NCBI RefSeq assembly: GCF_003346815.1
Contig: NZ_CP031217.1
Span: 2,356,001-2,420,000 of the forward strand
Source of the DNA: Halarcobacter bivalviorum
Lineage (GTDB): Bacteria > Campylobacterota > Campylobacteria > Campylobacterales > Arcobacteraceae
DNA length: 64,000 nucleotides
Reading direction: 5' to 3'
Position numbers and translations under genes: made by a program
Notes under the pieces: generated by a model
The model's database searches: none
The model's input: the letters and a program-made list of their open reading frames with translations, nothing else
Told to the model about the DNA's origin: nothing
Shown: positions 27,756-36,277 of the stretch, piece after piece
Numbering within the stretch: position 1 is the stretch's first letter
Layout of the letters: each line of letters starts with the position of its first letter

Positions 27756-29900
27756 TTACATTCCAAGAAGTGTTTGTATCATTTCATCAACAGCAGTAAC
27801 AATTTTTGCATTAGCTGTATATGCTGCTTGAAACTTCATAAGGTTTATCATCTCTTCATCTGGGTCAACTTTAGTTAATTGCTCAAACTTAAATTGTACA
27901 GCTTGAAAAACTGTAGCTTGAGTTTCAAATAAAAAGTCATTATTTTCTTTATCAGAAGAGATATTTACTCTAATTTCCTGAAAGAATTCAGAAAGTGATG
28001 TTGCATTTATACTAGATCCATCTTGTGCAAAACCATCAAATTCTATATCTTTTTTCCATTGCATTGTTGACATATAATCTAAATCTACTTGATCTAAATC
28101 ATTAACTGCATCTGCATTAAATTTTAAAGACATTACGTCCATACCACTAAATAAATTTAAATTTTTAATTTCTCTATCACCTGTATAATTATCAGATGCC
28201 ACGTGCCCATAAATATAATCACCATCAGCAGTTGTTTTAACAAACTTATCAAATAAATCACTAAGTGATCTTGCAAAATTATCTAATTTTTCTTTATAAT
28301 CAATAATCTTATTATTTGGAGAGCTTGTAGTTAAGTTCTCTGTTTGAGCTTTTAAAATTCCTGATTTAATATTAATTTCTTTATCATAAACTGCTAAATA
28401 TACTTTATCTTCACCATCTTTACTTGAATACTCATTTCTAAAAAGTGAATCATTATTTTTAGGAGTATCAACAAATCCAATTGATGTAGTTAGATTATCT
28501 GTTACAGTTATCCCTTCACTAGGATTACTTTTATTTCCTATAATTAAATTTCCACTACCATTTAATTCAGCACTTAAATCAGGGTCAGCATTAATACTAT
28601 TTATTAAGTCTTGATATGTAGTTGCTGGACCTACAGGGAATACTTTATTTCCAACACCTGGTACATTTATAGTTATGTCTCCACCTGCTGGGTCAACTAG
28701 ATCTGTTGGTAATACAGAGTTTGATGATTGAACCGTTGGATTTGATGCTTCTTCAACGACAATTCTACCTTGAAACTTTCCATCTTCACCATGATTTCTT
28801 GCTTCTAATAATAAGAACTCATCTCTTCCCATATTATCAACAATATTTCCATCTTTATCAACAGAATAGTCTCCATTATAAGCAATTACTTGCTCTGAAA
28901 TTTTAGGATGACTATTAACAGCAAAAGATAAAGCTCTAATATAGTTTGTTTCATCAACTGTATCGGCTACTCCATCTCCATCAAAGTCAATTTCATATTC
29001 ATTACCTTGACCATCTGTATATTTATTACTACCAATTTGAATTGAAACTTCATATTCATTATTAAATTTATATGAAATTTTATCTCCAATTCCAATATCA
29101 TGGTTTTCACCAATTAAGTCACCTGGTTTTCCTGTAGCTGGATTAGTTGAGAATCTATCTACTTGTGGACTAAACTCTTCTACAAGATTTATTTCACGAA
29201 TATTAGTATTATATCTAACTGCAACTTCACCACCAACTTTTAGCATATATTCATTATTACTTCTATCAACTTCAATATCTACGTATTGTGATAGTTCTCT
29301 TTCTAATTGATCCCTTTTATCTAATAAATCATTAGAAGCTTCGACATGTTGGCCTAACTGTTGATTTACTGCACCAATTTCATTAATTAGATTATTTACT
29401 TTTTTTACGTTTTCTTCTAATGAAATTTTTGTTAATTCTTCTTCTTTTTCTATTCCTTTATAAAGGTTTTGTAAAGAATCAACTAATACTTGTCCTTGAG
29501 TTTTATAAGTAGTTCTATAAATTTCTGAACTTGGGTTTGTTCTTAGATTTTCTATAGCTTGAAAATATCTATCTAAATCACTTGAGAAACCACTTTCGTC
29601 AGTTTCTGTAAACATTACTTCAATATTTCCAACTAATTTAGAAACTGCACCATAGTAATTTGATTTTGTATTTTCATTCATCATATTATCATACAGATAT
29701 TGTGAAGTAATTCTATAAGCGGTATCTGCTCTAACTCCACGACCCGTAAATCTTGAGTCAATTAATTCAAGTTCACTTAATTGTACAACTCTTTTTTTAT
29801 ACCCAGGAGTATTTTCATTAGCAATATTATTTGAAACATTCTCAATAGCTATTTTAGAGGCATTAAGACCACTTTGAGCCACATTTAATGACTTTAACAT
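27756..29900 (-). CDS. flgK: Flagellar hook-associated protein FlgK
   Basis: The first hook-filament junction protein. It has 714 residues. The N-terminus MLKSLNVAQSGLNASKIAIE with NVSNNIANENTPGYKKR is the rod/hook family domain, and the end DPDEEMINLMKFQAAYTANA with KIVTAVDEMIQTLLGM is the matching C-terminal helix. The middle has an inserted DFDGDGVADTVD stretch like a calcium-binding EF/dockerin motif (about residues 300-312) and an IN-type module (about 405-490: TTYQDLINSINADPDL, TSIGFVDTPKNND) shared with FliD. The protein is longer than typical FlgK because of these. A sigma-28-like promoter lies upstream. Confidence 0.93.
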   Translation of the reverse strand: MLKSLNVAQSGLNASKIAIENVSNNIANENTPGYKKRVVQLSELELIDSRFTGRGVRADTAYRITSQYLYDNMMNENTKSNYYGAVSKLVGNIEVMFTETDESGFSSDLDRYFQAIENLRTNPSSEIYRTTYKTQGQVLVDSLQNLYKGIEKEEELTKISLEENVKKVNNLINEIGAVNQQLGQHVEASNDLLDKRDQLERELSQYVDIEVDRSNNEYMLKVGGEVAVRYNTNIREINLVEEFSPQVDRFSTNPATGKPGDLIGENHDIGIGDKISYKFNNEYEVSIQIGSNKYTDGQGNEYEIDFDGDGVADTVDETNYIRALSFAVNSHPKISEQVIAYNGDYSVDKDGNIVDNMGRDEFLLLEARNHGEDGKFQGRIVVEEASNPTVQSSNSVLPTDLVDPAGGDITINVPGVGNKVFPVGPATTYQDLINSINADPDLSAELNGSGNLIIGNKSNPSEGITVTDNLTTSIGFVDTPKNNDSLFRNEYSSKDGEDKVYLAVYDKEINIKSGILKAQTENLTTSSPNNKIIDYKEKLDNFARSLSDLFDKFVKTTADGDYIYGHVASDNYTGDREIKNLNLFSGMDVMSLKFNADAVNDLDQVDLDYMSTMQWKKDIEFDGFAQDGSSINATSLSEFFQEIRVNISSDKENNDFLFETQATVFQAVQFKFEQLTKVDPDEEMINLMKFQAAYTANAKIVTAVDEMIQTLLGM
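28585..28624 (-). repeat. flgK copy of a segment shared with fliD
   Basis: Forty bases match 27143-27182 with two mismatches, far above the level expected from remote homology. It encodes TTYQDLINSINAD. Confidence 0.7.
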
Positions 29901-29930
29901 ATATACTCCTTTTGCAGATAATTTTACAAA

Positions 29931-29937
29931 TTATCGC
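29931..29937 (-). promoter_or_regulatory. Possible sigma-28 -10 element for the flgK-fliD-fliS operon
   Basis: GCGATAA on the minus strand resembles the FliA -10 (GCCGATAA) and lies 31 bases before the flgK ATG; a TAATTTTA stretch precedes it by about 11 bases. Fits late flagellar gene control but is a weak match. Confidence 0.4.
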
Positions 29938-29958
29938 ATTACATTTCTTAAAATTAGA

Positions 29959-30669
29959 TTAAAAAGGCCAAAATGTTTTAATAATTCTCATTCCCCAAGG
30001 AACTTTCATTACATCTTGTTCTTCACCATCTTTTATATAAAGAATCTTTAAATTAGCAACTTGTGAAGATGAAACAGAATTTTCAGGAGTTATATCATAA
30101 GGCCTAATTACTCCACTTAAAACTAAAGATTGTTTTTGACCATCAATAAGCATCTCTTTAGTTCCACGAATTAAATAATTACCATTTTGATAAGTCTCTT
30201 CTATAATAGCAGATACATTTGTAGAAAATGTTTCACTAAGATTTGTTTTAACTTCTCCCGTATTTGAGCTTGTACTCTCTGTTCCAAAATTAACTCCTGC
30301 ATAAGAGTTAAATTTATCAGCATACTTTTTAACAGAAGAAGCAAGAGGAACATTTGCATCCATTTGAGAAATTAATCCACCACCTAAGTTAGCATTTCTA
30401 TCAGAACTGATCTCTCTTTTATTTTTTGTATTAGAATTTAATGATTCACTAATTCTAACTTGAATGATATCACCAATTTGTAAATCTTTTTTATCAGCAA
30501 ATAAAGAAGGTCCTCTCATTGAGTATAAAGAACCTTTTTTCTTTTGAACAACTGGTTGTGTTTTAGGAACTTGTAAAGTTGGTTTCTCAAACTTAATTTC
30601 TGGTTGTTCTACACATCCAGTTAAAAAAATAGGTAAAATTATTAGTATTAGATATTTACTCTGCATCAT
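29959..30669 (-). CDS. flgH: Flagellar L-ring lipoprotein FlgH
   Basis: The outer-membrane ring of the flagellar basal body. About 236 residues starting at MMQSKYLILI: signal with lipobox FLTGC and a lipidated Cys near residue 19, then SLYSMRGPSLFADKKDLQIG and DIIQVRISESLN, the strongly conserved FlgH start, and later NGNYLIRGTKEMLIDGQKQ and GVIRPYDITPENSVSS. Normal length. A TTG three bases further upstream is possible but less likely. The start overlaps the preceding gene by 14 bases. Confidence 0.95.
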   Translation of the reverse strand: MMQSKYLILIILPIFLTGCVEQPEIKFEKPTLQVPKTQPVVQKKKGSLYSMRGPSLFADKKDLQIGDIIQVRISESLNSNTKNKREISSDRNANLGGGLISQMDANVPLASSVKKYADKFNSYAGVNFGTESTSSNTGEVKTNLSETFSTNVSAIIEETYQNGNYLIRGTKEMLIDGQKQSLVLSGVIRPYDITPENSVSSSQVANLKILYIKDGEEQDVMKVPWGMRIIKTFWPF

Positions 30670-31087
30670 CAAACTTACTCTCTACTACATATTTTAAATC
30701 TATAGCTATTTTTACATCTTTTAAATCATTTTTAATTAAAGCTGTACTTCCATATCTAACTTTTAAAGCATCAAGATTTGTTCCTACATCTGCTACTATT
30801 AATACCCTATCCGAAATAATTTTTACATCTTGAATATTTCTTTGACCAATTAAATCAACAGCAGTTTCAACTTCTCTATAAATTATTCTCTCTAATTTAT
30901 TTTGCATTGCTTTTTTATTGTCTATTTCAATAGCTTTTAATTTTTGTTCTTGCTCTTTTTGCTGTTGTATTGCAAACTCATTACTCATATGAAAGTAATA
31001 AGCAATAAACATAATTGCAACTGCTACAGCAGATGCTAATTTAATTAGAAGTCTTTTTTTATTATTTGTTTTAACTGCTACTATCAT
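30656..31087 (-). CDS. Unknown membrane-anchored protein of the flagellar operon
   Basis: A 143-residue protein with a basic start, one helix (LIKLASAVAVAIMFIAYYFH), a long coiled-coil linker rich in Gln, Glu and Lys, and a small globular end (QDVKIISDRVLIVADVGTNL, YGSTALIKNDLKDVKI). Topology suggests a periplasmic domain on a coiled-coil stalk. It lies between fliL and flgH and overlaps flgH, so it is likely to act in the flagellar basal body or stator region. I do not recognise the family. Confidence 0.75.
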   Translation of the reverse strand: MIVAVKTNNKKRLLIKLASAVAVAIMFIAYYFHMSNEFAIQQQKEQEQKLKAIEIDNKKAMQNKLERIIYREVETAVDLIGQRNIQDVKIISDRVLIVADVGTNLDALKVRYGSTALIKNDLKDVKIAIDLKYVVESKFDDAE

Positions 31088-31088
31088 T

Positions 31089-31613
31089 TTACTTGATTAC
31101 AAATGTTGTAAATAAAATATTTTGAACACTATTTCTTTTAATATCATCATTACTTGAAGTTACTTCATTAATAATGTTGTTAATATCTTCTAAAAGCTCT
31201 TCTTTTAAAAGTGCTTTACCACCAACTGTTAATAGCTCTTCTGAACTTCTAGAACTAATTTGTGCAATTACAGCATCTACTATTTCAGGTTTATACTCTT
31301 CAACAATTGATTCAATTGATGGTTCTGTACTTTTTAGATGAAAAGATAATTTCATTAGCTTCTCTCTACCTTTTGCATTCGTAATATTAAGAACTAAATC
31401 ATTTATTGCTGCTTTATAAGTAGCATTAGTATTACCTGACTCTTCTTTTTGCACTTGTTGTTGTGATTGCTGTCCATTTAGAACACCACTACTGAATATT
31501 AAATATCCACCAACACCTACTGCAAGTAGTAAAATAACCACTAGTGCGATAAGCACTACCATTAATCCTTTTCCACCACCAGGTTTTTTTACTTCGTTAT
31601 TTTCTTCTGCCAT
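31089..31613 (-). CDS. fliL: Flagellar basal body-associated protein FliL
   Basis: Surrounds the stators and supports torque. The 174 residues have a short cytoplasmic start, one membrane helix (GLMVVLIALVVILLLAVGVG), a Gln/Ser linker and the stomatin-like periplasmic domain (LVLNITNAKGREKLMKLSFH, AVIAQISSRSSEELLTVGGK, VQNILFTTFVIK). All are FliL landmarks. It is adjacent to the motE-like gene with a two-base gap. Confidence 0.93.
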   Translation of the reverse strand: MAEENNEVKKPGGGKGLMVVLIALVVILLLAVGVGGYLIFSSGVLNGQQSQQQVQKEESGNTNATYKAAINDLVLNITNAKGREKLMKLSFHLKSTEPSIESIVEEYKPEIVDAVIAQISSRSSEELLTVGGKALLKEELLEDINNIINEVTSSNDDIKRNSVQNILFTTFVIK

Positions 31614-31615
31614 AA

Positions 31616-32113
31616 TTACCCTTCGTCTTGATTTTTAGCCCTATATTCTTTTAACATTAATGTTAGTATTGCTGCATTTTTTGGGCTTAAAAACTTCATT
31701 AATGATGTTACATTATTTTCTTTTAGTCTTAAGATTATATCAAAAACATCTTCAACTTTTCCATTATTAATCATCTCATTAAAAATAGAAGCTGCAACCT
31801 TTGGTTTCATTTTATTATATATCTTTGATGTTTTAGCTTCAACTTCACCATTTATATCTTGAAGCAGTTGAAGATTCTCATTTCTTATTTTTTCTATTGC
31901 TTTTTTTTCTGTTTCAACTTTTTTTATTAAATCAAGAAGCTCTTTTTTTCTTTCTTGATACTCTTTTTCTTTTTTATTATAAAAAGTATTTAACTCTTTT
32001 TTTAACTCTTTTACTTCAATTTTTTGTTTAATTAAAGCTGCACTAGTTACTCTCTCTTCTTGTGCATTTAATACTATAAATGAAATTAAAAATAAAAATA
32101 CAACTCTTATCAC
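31616..32113 (-). CDS. MotE-like periplasmic chaperone of the flagellar motor
   Basis: A 165-residue secreted protein: signal peptide (about 1-17, ending VLNAQEE), coiled coil (about 25-95, rich in Lys and Glu), then an MgtE-N-like helical bundle: MKPKVAASIFNEMINNGKVE, ILRLKENNVTSLMKFLSPKN, ILTLMLKEYRAK. This is the MotE arrangement; MotE folds and stabilises MotC or similar stator partners in alpha- and epsilon-proteobacteria. It is between fliL and the fliJ-like gene. Confidence 0.8.
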   Translation of the reverse strand: MIRVVFLFLISFIVLNAQEERVTSAALIKQKIEVKELKKELNTFYNKKEKEYQERKKELLDLIKKVETEKKAIEKIRNENLQLLQDINGEVEAKTSKIYNKMKPKVAASIFNEMINNGKVEDVFDIILRLKENNVTSLMKFLSPKNAAILTLMLKEYRAKNQDEG

Positions 32114-32122
32114 CTTTACTCC

Positions 32123-32527
32123 TTATCCACTTATGTATTTACTTTGTATATATTCTTCTGAAGCTTCCATTTCAGCTTTTATAATTTTTAATTGTTTTTC
32201 TTGTTTTAATTCATCTAAAATGTATTCAAATTGTTCTGTCTCTTTTTGAAGTTGAATAATCTCTTCAATTATTACTTCCATCTGCCGTATAAGTCCAATT
32301 TTTTCATTTTCTAACTTTCTTATATGCTCTTTCATTGTATTTTTATGCATTGCCAAAACTGAAAAATCTGAGATTGCTCCAAATTTTTGAACACTTGCAG
32401 TATTTATTTGAGTTTGAGTAAGCATAATCTCGGCATCAATATGATTAATTTTTGCCTGAAGTTGAGCCCTTTGCATAAGTTTTTGATCAGTTTGAGTTTT
32501 TTTTAAATTATATAATTTATCAATCAT
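32123..32527 (-). CDS. FliJ-like coiled-coil protein of flagellar export
   Basis: A 134-residue entirely helical protein with heptads throughout (LYNLKKTQTDQKLMQRAQLQ, KLENEKIGLIRQMEVIIEEI, ELKQEKQLKIIKAEMEASEE). Length, composition and place between fliQ and motE match FliJ, the stalk of the flagellar export ATPase, although FliJ proteins are poorly conserved. There is a four-base gap to fliQ. Alternatives are other small coiled-coil flagellar proteins. Confidence 0.65.
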   Translation of the reverse strand: MIDKLYNLKKTQTDQKLMQRAQLQAKINHIDAEIMLTQTQINTASVQKFGAISDFSVLAMHKNTMKEHIRKLENEKIGLIRQMEVIIEEIIQLQKETEQFEYILDELKQEKQLKIIKAEMEASEEYIQSKYISG

Positions 32528-32530
32528 ACT

Positions 32531-32791
32531 TTACTCTCCAAAAACTAATATTAAATCCCAAAGATCCTTCGTATATGTTGTAATATGATCTCCTACCCAA
32601 GGTAAAGTTATTAAAACAAAAATAGATACAACAATAATCTTAGGAACAAAACTTAATGAAGCATCTGATACTTGTGTAACTGCTTGAAAAATTGAAATTA
32701 TAAGTCCAATTACCATACTTACAATTAATGACGGTAATCCTAAAATAAGAATAATTTTTACCGTATTTTCAGCAATCCCTATTAAATCCAT
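32531..32791 (-). CDS. fliQ: Flagellar export gate protein FliQ
   Basis: An 86-residue protein with two helices, part of the FliPQR export gate. Family phrases are LIGIAENTVKIILILGLPSL, IGLIISIFQAVTQVSDASLS, and FVPKIIVVSIFVLITLPWVG. Normal length. It directly follows the acidic gene with a one-base gap. Confidence 0.95.
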   Translation of the reverse strand: MDLIGIAENTVKIILILGLPSLIVSMVIGLIISIFQAVTQVSDASLSFVPKIIVVSIFVLITLPWVGDHITTYTKDLWDLILVFGE

Positions 32792-32792
32792 A

Positions 32793-34016
32793 CTAGTCTT
32801 TAACTTTAATTGTAATTTCTAGTGTTTTATTATTTAATAACTGAGTAATTAATTTTGCAATTTCATCTGCATTTGCACTATCTACACTTAAGTTATTTGA
32901 ATTATTTGAAGCTACTACAGAATTTTCTTTTTTCTCTTCACTCTCTTTAGTAATAGTTAAATTTTCAACACCATCAAGTGCAGCTAAAATCTCATTTTCA
33001 CTTAATGTATCAAATTCTGAAAACTGATCTGACATTTTTTCTCCTTGAGTACTAATATTAAAATCTTCATCAATACTCTTTTCATCATTAATTATATTAT
33101 CTAAATTATCATCAAAACTCAAATCTTTTAATGGGTCTACTTCATTTTCTTCAATCTTATTATCTACAGTTATTTCTGATTCTTCTATCTGATCCAACAC
33201 ATCCTGTAAATCACTTAAATCATCATTATCAATAGTTTTTTCATCACTTGTTAATATTTGTCCTTGATGACTCTCTTCTAATTGAACTAATAAATCATCT
33301 AAGTTAGAAGAAGGATTAAAATTTTCATTCTCTTCTTTTAGTTGATTCTCTTTATCTTGCTTTTCAGCAATTTCGATTTCTTCAACTTGGTTTAAAATAT
33401 CAGCTAAAGCTTCTTCATCACTTATTTGAGGTCCTTCTTCTTCAAAAAATGGATCATCATCTTTAGAAGAAGCTAATAATGCACTTAATTCATCATCCAG
33501 CTCAATATGTTCTTCTATTTCATCTGAAGAAAACTCTTCTGGCTCAGCATTTATTTCATATACTTGTTCAATTTTTAAATCTTCTGAAGCATTACTATTT
33601 GAATCTTCTTCATACGCACCTTCAACAATTTCTATAATAGAATCTTGAATATCTTCTATATTCTCTTCTTTACCAAGAACTGAATCTAGTCTTCTTATAA
33701 TATGTTTTGAAAGTTCTTCAATAGAATCAACTGATACATCTCCAATTCCATGGTCAAGTAAATATTCTTGTTCTATTCCGTCTTTTGGTTTTAAAAATTT
33801 TATTTTATCAGTTAATATACTCTTTTTTATTATTTTTGAATCATCAATTAAGTATATATTATTAGGGTTCTCTTCTATGGCATTTTTTAGTTCATTTAAA
33901 GTATTTAACTCTTTAATTTCACCTCTATCATCAAGTCTAAACTTTATATTAGAATGTCTTAAAACATCATTGATTTCATTTTTAAAACTATCACTACCGT
34001 AGATATATATAGTCAA
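32793..34016 (-). CDS. Very acidic flagellar-operon protein with repeated FliM-like motifs
   Basis: A 407-residue protein with no signal or membrane helix. The first 110 residues look globular (MTIYIYGSDSFKNEINDVLR). Residues about 115-370 are very rich in Glu and Asp and hold degenerate copies of a short helical motif: ELDDELSALLA (172-182), SDEEALADILNQVEEI (199-214), SNLDDLLVQLEE (237-248), DDLSDLQDVLDQIEES (265-280) and LSENEILAALDGVENL (338-353). These resemble the N-terminal LSQDEIDALLD of FliM from this window, which in other bacteria binds CheY-P. The last 25 residues (DEIAKLITQLLNNKTLEITI) are another conserved-looking block. It is first in the operon ahead of fliQ. Function unknown. 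Confidence 0.75.
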   Translation of the reverse strand: MTIYIYGSDSFKNEINDVLRHSNIKFRLDDRGEIKELNTLNELKNAIEENPNNIYLIDDSKIIKKSILTDKIKFLKPKDGIEQEYLLDHGIGDVSVDSIEELSKHIIRRLDSVLGKEENIEDIQDSIIEIVEGAYEEDSNSNASEDLKIEQVYEINAEPEEFSSDEIEEHIELDDELSALLASSKDDDPFFEEEGPQISDEEALADILNQVEEIEIAEKQDKENQLKEENENFNPSSNLDDLLVQLEESHQGQILTSDEKTIDNDDLSDLQDVLDQIEESEITVDNKIEENEVDPLKDLSFDDNLDNIINDEKSIDEDFNISTQGEKMSDQFSEFDTLSENEILAALDGVENLTITKESEEKKENSVVASNNSNNLSVDSANADEIAKLITQLLNNKTLEITIKVKD

Positions 34017-34108
34017 AAGATTGCCCTAAAATTATTTTTTATAAAAATTATACCTTGTTTTTATAAAATTTTAGATAAAATATTTCCAATTATGAAAGAG
34101 GTGTGGTA

Positions 34109-35161
34109 TTGAAATTTTTTATAGTTTTATTATTTTTTTTACAAACTATTTATGCAGTAACTATTAAAGACATTTCAAATGTTGTTGGAATTAGAGACAA
34201 CCAATTAATTGGATATGGTCTGGTTGTAGGACTTGCAGGCTCTGGTGATAAATCTCAATTTACAATGCAAAGTTTACAAAACCTACTTAGAAATTCATAT
34301 ATAAAAATTCCTGCTTCTTCAATTAAATCTAAAAATATTGCAGCAGTTATGGTAACTGCTGAACTTCCTCCTTTTGCAAGGCAAGGTGATAAAATAAAAG
34401 TAAAAATCTCTGCTATTGGTGATGCAAAATCAATTGATAACGGTGAATTATTATTAACTCAACTAAAAGCTGTTGATGGTCAAGTTTATGCTCTAGCACA
34501 AGGTTCAATTGTAGCAGAATCTGCAAATCCAACTACTGGTTTTATTTATGAAGGTGCTACAGTAGAAAACGAAGTAGATTATTCACTTAAAAATGAAGAT
34601 AGTATAAAACTAAGTCTTCTAAAAAATGATGCTAAACAAGCATACTTAGTAGAAAAAAAGATTAATGAATTTTTTAATAAACCTTTAGCAGTTGCAATTG
34701 ATACAAGAACAATATATGTAAAAAAGCCTCAAAATAGCTCTATTGTAAAATTTTTATCTGATATTCAAAGTATTCAATTAGATTCTACATTTAAAAAGAA
34801 AATTATAATTGATGTAGCTAGAGAGACTATTATTGCTGGACTTGATATTCCTATTGGTCCTGTAACTGTTGCAAAAAAAGATTTCACAATTAGAATAAAA
34901 AAATCTAACTTAAGTGAAACACAATGGGAAGATAACAAAGTAAATAAAGGCCAAGATATTGGAGATAACGTAAGACTTGAGAACAAACCCGTTGCAGTAA
35001 ATATCAATAATACATTGATGAATACAAAAGAAGTACCAACAGTATCTGATTTAGTAAGAGCTATGAAAGTTATGAAACTACCAATTACTGAAATCATTGA
35101 TACACTTAAAATGATAAAAGAACTTGGTGCTTTAGATGTTGAACTTGAGATAAGAGGATAA
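34109..35161 (+). CDS. flgI: Flagellar P-ring protein FlgI
   Basis: The periplasmic ring of the basal body. The TTG at 34109 gives MKFFIVLLFFLQTIYA, a proper signal peptide, and lies seven bases after AAAGAGG; a GTG at 34103 would have no room. The mature part shows IKDISNVVGIRDNQLIGYGL and VVGLAGSGDKSQFTMQSLQN, the strongest family signature, then KNIAAVMVTAELPPFARQGD and the end TVSDLVRAMKVMKLPITE. Normal length (350 residues). It is divergent from the acidic gene and followed one base later by fliM. Confidence 0.95.
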   Translation: MKFFIVLLFFLQTIYAVTIKDISNVVGIRDNQLIGYGLVVGLAGSGDKSQFTMQSLQNLLRNSYIKIPASSIKSKNIAAVMVTAELPPFARQGDKIKVKISAIGDAKSIDNGELLLTQLKAVDGQVYALAQGSIVAESANPTTGFIYEGATVENEVDYSLKNEDSIKLSLLKNDAKQAYLVEKKINEFFNKPLAVAIDTRTIYVKKPQNSSIVKFLSDIQSIQLDSTFKKKIIIDVARETIIAGLDIPIGPVTVAKKDFTIRIKKSNLSETQWEDNKVNKGQDIGDNVRLENKPVAVNINNTLMNTKEVPTVSDLVRAMKVMKLPITEIIDTLKMIKELGALDVELEIRG

Positions 35162-35162
35162 A

Positions 35163-36263
35163 ATGGCTGAATTTTTAAGTCAAGATGAAATTGATGCACT
35201 CTTAGATATAGCCGATGCCGGGGAAGAGATTGAAGCAGTTGGCGAAGACCAGATTGTATCAAAAGAAAAAAACTACTCTATTTATGATTTTAAAAAGCCT
35301 AATAGAATCTCTAATGAGCAATTTAAAGCTTTCTCTACACTTCATGATAAGATGTTAAGGGATTTAATTACAGACCTTTCAGCTATGCTTAGAAAAATTG
35401 TAGATATTAAATTATACTCAATTGAGCAGATGACTTATGGAGAGTTTATTCTTTCTATTCCTCAACTTACATCACTTAATACACTTTCAATTAAACCTTT
35501 AGAAGGAAGAATTGTAATTGAGTGTAACCCTGGAATTTCACACAAAATTATTGCAGAATTACTTGGAAGTGGTGCCGTTGCAGCAAGTGATAATTTAGAT
35601 AGAGAACTTACAGAAATTGAAGTTAATATTTTTGAACACTTCTATAAAATGTTTGTAAAACATCTTTATAGAGCTTGGGATGAAGTTACTACTTTAAACT
35701 TTAAAATTGAATCAAGAGATACAAATGCAAATGCTATTCAAATTATCTCAGACCACGAAATTGTTTTATTAGTTGTTCTTGAAATTACAATTGATGAAGA
35801 GTCTGGATTTTTATCTATTTGTTATCCTATTTCATATATTGAAACTCTTTTAAATAAAATTGTTGAAAGAATCTTTTCTGAAGGTAGAAATAAAAAAGCA
35901 AGTAGAAAAAAAGATATCACAACTTTAATTTCTGGTGCAAAAATGAGTATTGAAGCAATTATGGCTGAAACAGAAATGACTGTATCTGAGCTTTTAAGTT
36001 TGAAAGCTGATGATGTAATTGTATTTAGTAAAAATGCTACTTCTCCTTCATCTAAAGTTTATGTAAATAATACTGAAAAATTTGTTGCTGTATCTGGTAT
36101 TCAAAATAATAGAAAAGCTATTCAGATTCAAGCAAATATAGATCATGAAAAACAAGAGACTCTAGATACTCTAAGAGCAATGAGAGAAGATAGAATTAAA
36201 AAAGCTAAAGAGTCTAGCGATAATATAAGAAGACTACTTAAAGAAAGACATGGAAACATTTAA
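35163..36263 (+). CDS. fliM: Flagellar motor switch protein FliM
   Basis: Part of the C-ring, which takes the CheY-P signal. The 366 residues begin MAEFLSQDEIDALLDIADAG, the CheY-P-binding segment. Further landmarks are the middle CheC-like domain (YSIEQMTYGEFILSIPQLTS, IVIECNPGISHKIIAELLGS, LTEIEVNIFEHFY, IVLLVVLEITIDEESGFLSI) and the SpoA domain (MTVSELLSLKADDVIVFSKN). Length is slightly above average because of the Arg/Lys-rich tail. It follows flgI directly. Confidence 0.95.
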   Translation: MAEFLSQDEIDALLDIADAGEEIEAVGEDQIVSKEKNYSIYDFKKPNRISNEQFKAFSTLHDKMLRDLITDLSAMLRKIVDIKLYSIEQMTYGEFILSIPQLTSLNTLSIKPLEGRIVIECNPGISHKIIAELLGSGAVAASDNLDRELTEIEVNIFEHFYKMFVKHLYRAWDEVTTLNFKIESRDTNANAIQIISDHEIVLLVVLEITIDEESGFLSICYPISYIETLLNKIVERIFSEGRNKKASRKKDITTLISGAKMSIEAIMAETEMTVSELLSLKADDVIVFSKNATSPSSKVYVNNTEKFVAVSGIQNNRKAIQIQANIDHEKQETLDTLRAMREDRIKKAKESSDNIRRLLKERHGNI

Positions 36264-36277
36264 GTTTCCTAGTCTTC
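36246..36277. terminator. Hairpin between convergent fliM and pyrC
   Basis: AAGAC / GTCTT outer and GGAAAC / GTTTCC inner stems with loop ATTTAA. No T-run on either side, so a weak or Rho-assisted terminator at best. Confidence 0.4.

Noticed and set aside
29901-29958. Sigma-54 promoter before flgK
   Set aside because: No GG-N10-GC pair (-24/-12) is present; GCGATAA fits a sigma-28-like -10 better.
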